Shown here piece after piece: positions 60,501 through 64,000 of a stretch of DNA of 64,000 nt. Every line of letters begins with the position of its first letter. The stretch's first letter is position 1. This DNA comes from Aristolochia californica. Lineage: Eukaryota > Streptophyta > Magnoliopsida > Piperales > Aristolochiaceae. The notes beneath the pieces were generated by a model, which saw only the letters and a program-made list of their open reading frames with translations, searched no databases and had not been told where the DNA came from. The position numbers and the translations under genes are program-made. The stretch covers positions 26,424,295-26,488,294 of the forward strand of contig JARWKL010000001.1 of assembly GCA_029961685.1 (NCBI GenBank), given 5' to 3'.

Positions 60501-63500
60501 GAAACAAGTTAAAGATGCAAATGACCTATGGATCCAAAAATTTTAAAGAGAATAAAAAATTCTAATTAAATTCTCATGTAAACATGCGGTGGGATATTTA
60601 CCCGAGTCAAACAAGCTATTATTTTGCCCATTTACAAAAAGTTGACCTAACAATCACAGATGATTGTAAAGTGATTTATTATACTTAACGGTCTATTTTT
60701 TTCAAAGGAATGACTTATGGACTGGGAGTTAACAATCTGTTAAAAATCCTCCGCCTCCCCCATTTCCCTACGATTGCAAAACTTGAGATATAAAAACAAA
60801 AAAGAGCTTACAATCGCTAAAAATTATAGACACTCTTTGGAATTATCTTTCTCTACATTTGTGCATTGTGCATTTATATATTACATATGCACTTTTTTAT
60901 TAAATAAAAACTATGAGTTTTCGCTCTCCTTCTTCCCATAAACCAAAAACGCAAATAGATCACTACAAAATCAAAATTTTAGAGTTTTTGTATGGAAAAA
61001 ATTTAAAATTATAACAAATGTAAGTAAATAAAATTTATTTACACACCACAAATGAACACAAAAGTTTTGTTATCCAAGTTTGGGAAATTCATCTAGTTCA
61101 ACCCTAATAGCTTGGAATTTTATAAGAAAGATATTTTTTCTACACATGTTCTAAAAATGGATATGAAGGCTTGAAACATGTTAAAGATTCGAATGACCTA
61201 TGGATCCAAAGCTTTGAAAGAGAATAAAAAACCCTAATAAAATTCTCAAGTGAACGTGCGGTGGGGTATTTACCCGAGTCAAACAAGCCATTATTTTGCC
61301 CATTTACAAAAGCAGACCTAACAATCATGGATAAATGTGAAGTAATTTATCATGTGTAATGGACTATATTTTTGTTAGAAATGACTTATGGATTGGGAGT
61401 CAACACTCAATTAAAAATCCACCCCCCCCCCTTTCGCCGATGATTGCAAAACCTCATATATGAAAACTAAAAAGAGCTTACAACCCCAAAAAAATACAAA
61501 GATTCTTTGGAATTATCTCTCTCTACATTTTTGCATCGTGCATTTCCATTTTGGTTGTACACTTTTTTCTTAAATCAAAATTTTCAGTTTTCGCTCTTCC
61601 TTCATCCCGTAAACAAAAAGTCAAATAGATCACAACAAAATGATAATTTTAGAGTTTTTGTATGGAAAACATTTAAAACAATAACAAATGTCAGTAAAGA
61701 AAATTCATTCACACACCAAAAATGAACACAAAAGTTTTGTTATCCAAGTTTTGGAAATTCCAATAGTTCAACCCTAATAGCTTGAAATTTTATATGAAAA
61801 AGATTTCTTCTACACATGTTTTAAAAATGCATTTGCATGCTTGAAACAAGTTAAAGATGCAAATGACCTATGGATCCAAAGCTTTTAATTAGAATAACAA
61901 ATGCTCATTAAATTCTCAAGTTAACGTGCGGTGGGATATTTACCCGAGTCAAACAAGCCATTATTTTGCACATTCACAAAAAGTTGACCTAACAATGTTG
62001 GTTGATTTTAAAGTGGTTTATCAAGCGTAACTGGCTATATTTTTTTAATAAATAACTTATGGATTGGTAGTCAACACTCAATTTAAAATCCCCTACCTCC
62101 CCCTTTTCCCGACTGTTGCAAAACTTGAGATATAAAAACTAAAAACAGCTTACCATCCCTAAAATGTACGGACCCACTTTTGAATTATCTCACGTTACAT
62201 TTTTGCATTGTGCATTTCAATTTTAGATCTACACTTTTTTATTTAATCAAAACTTAGTGTTTTCGCTCTCCCTTCATCCCGCAAACAAAAAATGCAAAAA
62301 TATAAAAAAAAATAAAAAATTTAGAGTTTATGTATTGCAAAAATTTAAAATAACAACAAATGGAAGTAAATAAAATTTATTCACACACCACAAATGAACA
62401 CAAAAGTTTAGTTATCCAAGTTTGGGAAATTCAATTAGATCAACCCTAATAGCATGGAATTTTATAAGAAAGAGATTTCTTCTACACATGTTTTTAAAAT
62501 GGATATGCATGCTTGAAGCATGTTAAAGATGCAAAATACCTATGGATCCAAAGCTCTTAAAAAAATAACAAACGCTCATTAAATTTTCAACTGAATGTGC
62601 AGTGGGATATTTACCCGAGTCAAACAAGCCATTATTTTTTCGATCTACAAAATGCTGACATAAAAATCTTGGAAGATTGTAAAGTGATTTATCATGCGTA
62701 ACGGGCTATTTATTTTTTTAATAAATGACTTATGGATTGGGAGTCAACACTGATATAAAAATCCCCACCTCCCTCTTTTCCCGACGATTTCAAAACTTGA
62801 TATATAAAAACTAAAAAGAGCTTACAATCCCTAAAAAATACAGACACTCTTTGGAATTATCTCTCTCTACATTTATGGATCATACATTTCCATTTTAGAT
62901 GTACACTTTTTCTTGAATCAAAACTTTGAGTTTTTGCTCTCCCTTCATCCGTAAACAAGAAAGGCAAATAGATCACAAGAAAATAAAAATTTTACAGTTT
63001 ATGTATGCAAAAAATTTAAAACAATAACAAATGTCAGTAAAGAAAATTCATTCACACCCCACAAATGAACACAAAACTTTTGTTATCCAAGTTTGGGAAA
63101 TTCCAATAGTTCAACCCTAATAGGTTGAAATTTTATAAGAAAAAGATTTCTTCAACACATGTTTTAAAAATGGATATGCATGCTTGAAACATGTTAAAGA
63201 TGCAATTGACCTATGGATCCAAAGCTTTTAACTAGATTAAAAAATGCTCATTAAATTCTCAAGTGAATGTGCGGTGGGATATTTATCCAAGTCAAACTGT
63301 TCATTATTTTGCACATTTAAAAAAAGCTGACCTAACAATCATGGATGATTGTAAAGTGATTTATCATGTGTAACGGGCTATATTTTTGTTAGAAATGACT
63401 TATGGATTGGGAGTCAACACTCAGTTTAAAATCCCCCACCTCCACCTTTTCTCGACTATTGCAAAACATGAGATATAAAAACTAAAAAGAGCTTACAATC

Positions 63501-63954
63501 CCTAAAAAGTACAGACACTCTTTGAAATTATCTCACACTACATTTTTTCATTATGCATTTCAATTTTAGATCTACATTTTTTTCTTAAATCAAAACTTTG
63601 AATTTTCCCTCTCCCTTCATCTCGTAAACAAAAAAGGCAAATAGATCACAAAAAAATGAAAATTTTAGAGTTTATGTATTGCAAAAATTTAAAAGAATAA
63701 CAAATTGAAGTAAAGAAAATTTATTGACACACCACAACTGAACACAAAACCTTTTTTATCCAAGTTTGGGAAATTCAACTAGTTCAACCCTAAAAGCTTG
63801 GAATTTATAAGAAAGAGATTTCTTCTACACATGTTTTGAAAATGGATATGCATGCATGTAGCATGTTAAAGATGCAAAAGACCTATAGATCCAATGCTTT
63901 TAAAAACATTAACAAACGCTGATCAAATTCTCAAGTGAATGTGCAGTGGGATAT

Positions 63955-64000
63955 TTACCCGAGTCAAATGACTTATGGATTGGGAGTCAACACTCATATA
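63955..64000 (+). repeat. Satellite monomer with ~115-bp deletion at the window end
   Basis: CCCGAGTCAAA joins directly to TGACTTATGG, removing the palindrome and the ATG-TAA end of the stop-poor segment. The unit continues as class E (CACTCATATA) beyond the window. Confidence 0.85.

Larger units (their letters stand above)
56870..63600 (+). repeat. Higher-order repeat, pentamer C-A-B-D-E (~3.36 kb), about 2 units
   Basis: Class order is C (56870, internally deleted), A (57330), B (58030), D (58730), E (59390), C (60050), A (60700), B (61390), D (62070), E (62740). It continues through an E/B hybrid near 63000 into D (63420) and E at the window end. The A marker before TTTTTTTCAAAGG lies at 57321 and 60689, a period of 3368 bp. 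B, D and E repeat at 3340-3360 bp. The first three classes are those of the upstream trimer. Confidence 0.87.
37286..64000 (+). repeat. Satellite DNA array, right arm (about 41 monomers)
   Basis: Same monomer, orientation and period as the left arm. It starts within a monomer at TTTAATCACAAACCACAAATG and runs beyond the window end. From about 48 kb the monomers fall into a few recurring variant classes arranged in higher-order repeats; before that they are individually diverged, as in the left arm. No host gene is seen. Confidence 0.97.

Noticed and set aside
828..63000. About 40 open frames of 60-98 codons scattered through the satellite on both strands
   Set aside because: They fall at the same monomer phases (the stop-poor segment and the CTCTCTCTACATTTG segment), vary in length with random indels and are absent from many copies. 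I treat them as repeats, not genes, and report the recurring frame only as a finding.

Overview
The window looks like plant nuclear heterochromatin. Almost all of it (about 58.9 of 64 kb) is one AT-rich satellite DNA in head-to-tail tandem array. The monomer is about 665-675 bp and I count roughly 90 copies, all in the same orientation. I see no host protein-coding gene, rRNA or tRNA gene, and no CRISPR array. The plant assignment rests on the insert described next, which carries a Caulimoviridae-type movement protein and an initiator-Met-tRNA primer site. I do not recognise the satellite and cannot name the species.

Layout: 1-32180 is satellite array (left arm). 32181 to about 37285 is a 5.1 kb endogenous pararetrovirus (EPRV) fragment on the + strand. 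About 37286-64000 is satellite array (right arm). The EPRV reads as one contiguous arc of a circular genome: a decayed last ORF (32293-33657), a promoter and leader with a 22-bp repeat cluster, as-1-like sites, a poly(A) signal and a splice donor (33818-34305), the leader with two tRNA-Met primer-binding sites (35055 and 35138), a broken first ORF (35462-35993), a broken 30K-superfamily movement protein (about 35986-36941), and a coiled-coil segment cut off at the right junction. Capsid, protease, reverse transcriptase and RNase H are absent. Every ORF has stops or frameshifts, so this copy is dead. No LTRs and no target-site duplication are visible. The satellite resumes about 430 bp out of phase, which fits end-joining with loss of target DNA.

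The satellite is not uniform. The left arm is mostly diverged monomers with patchy recent exchange: a 1235-bp dimer tandemly duplicated at 5711-8180, and blocks shared at 5-, 8- and about 25-monomer offsets. The last 16 kb has higher-order structure: a trimer A-B-C of about 2.01 kb (about 48.2-53.2 kb), then a pentamer C-A-B-D-E of about 3.36 kb (about 56.9-63.6 kb) built from the same variants plus two more. Monomers share three features: a pyrimidine tract (G-rich on the - strand), a wide dyad (ACATGTTT...AAACATGT), and a 16-bp palindrome that in one variant class has changed on both arms so that pairing is kept. A roughly 60-codon open frame recurs in many monomers, but it looks like a by-product of a stop-poor segment rather than a gene.

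Monomer classes and block limits were read by eye from landmark words, so boundaries are good to about 10-50 bp unless stated as exact.
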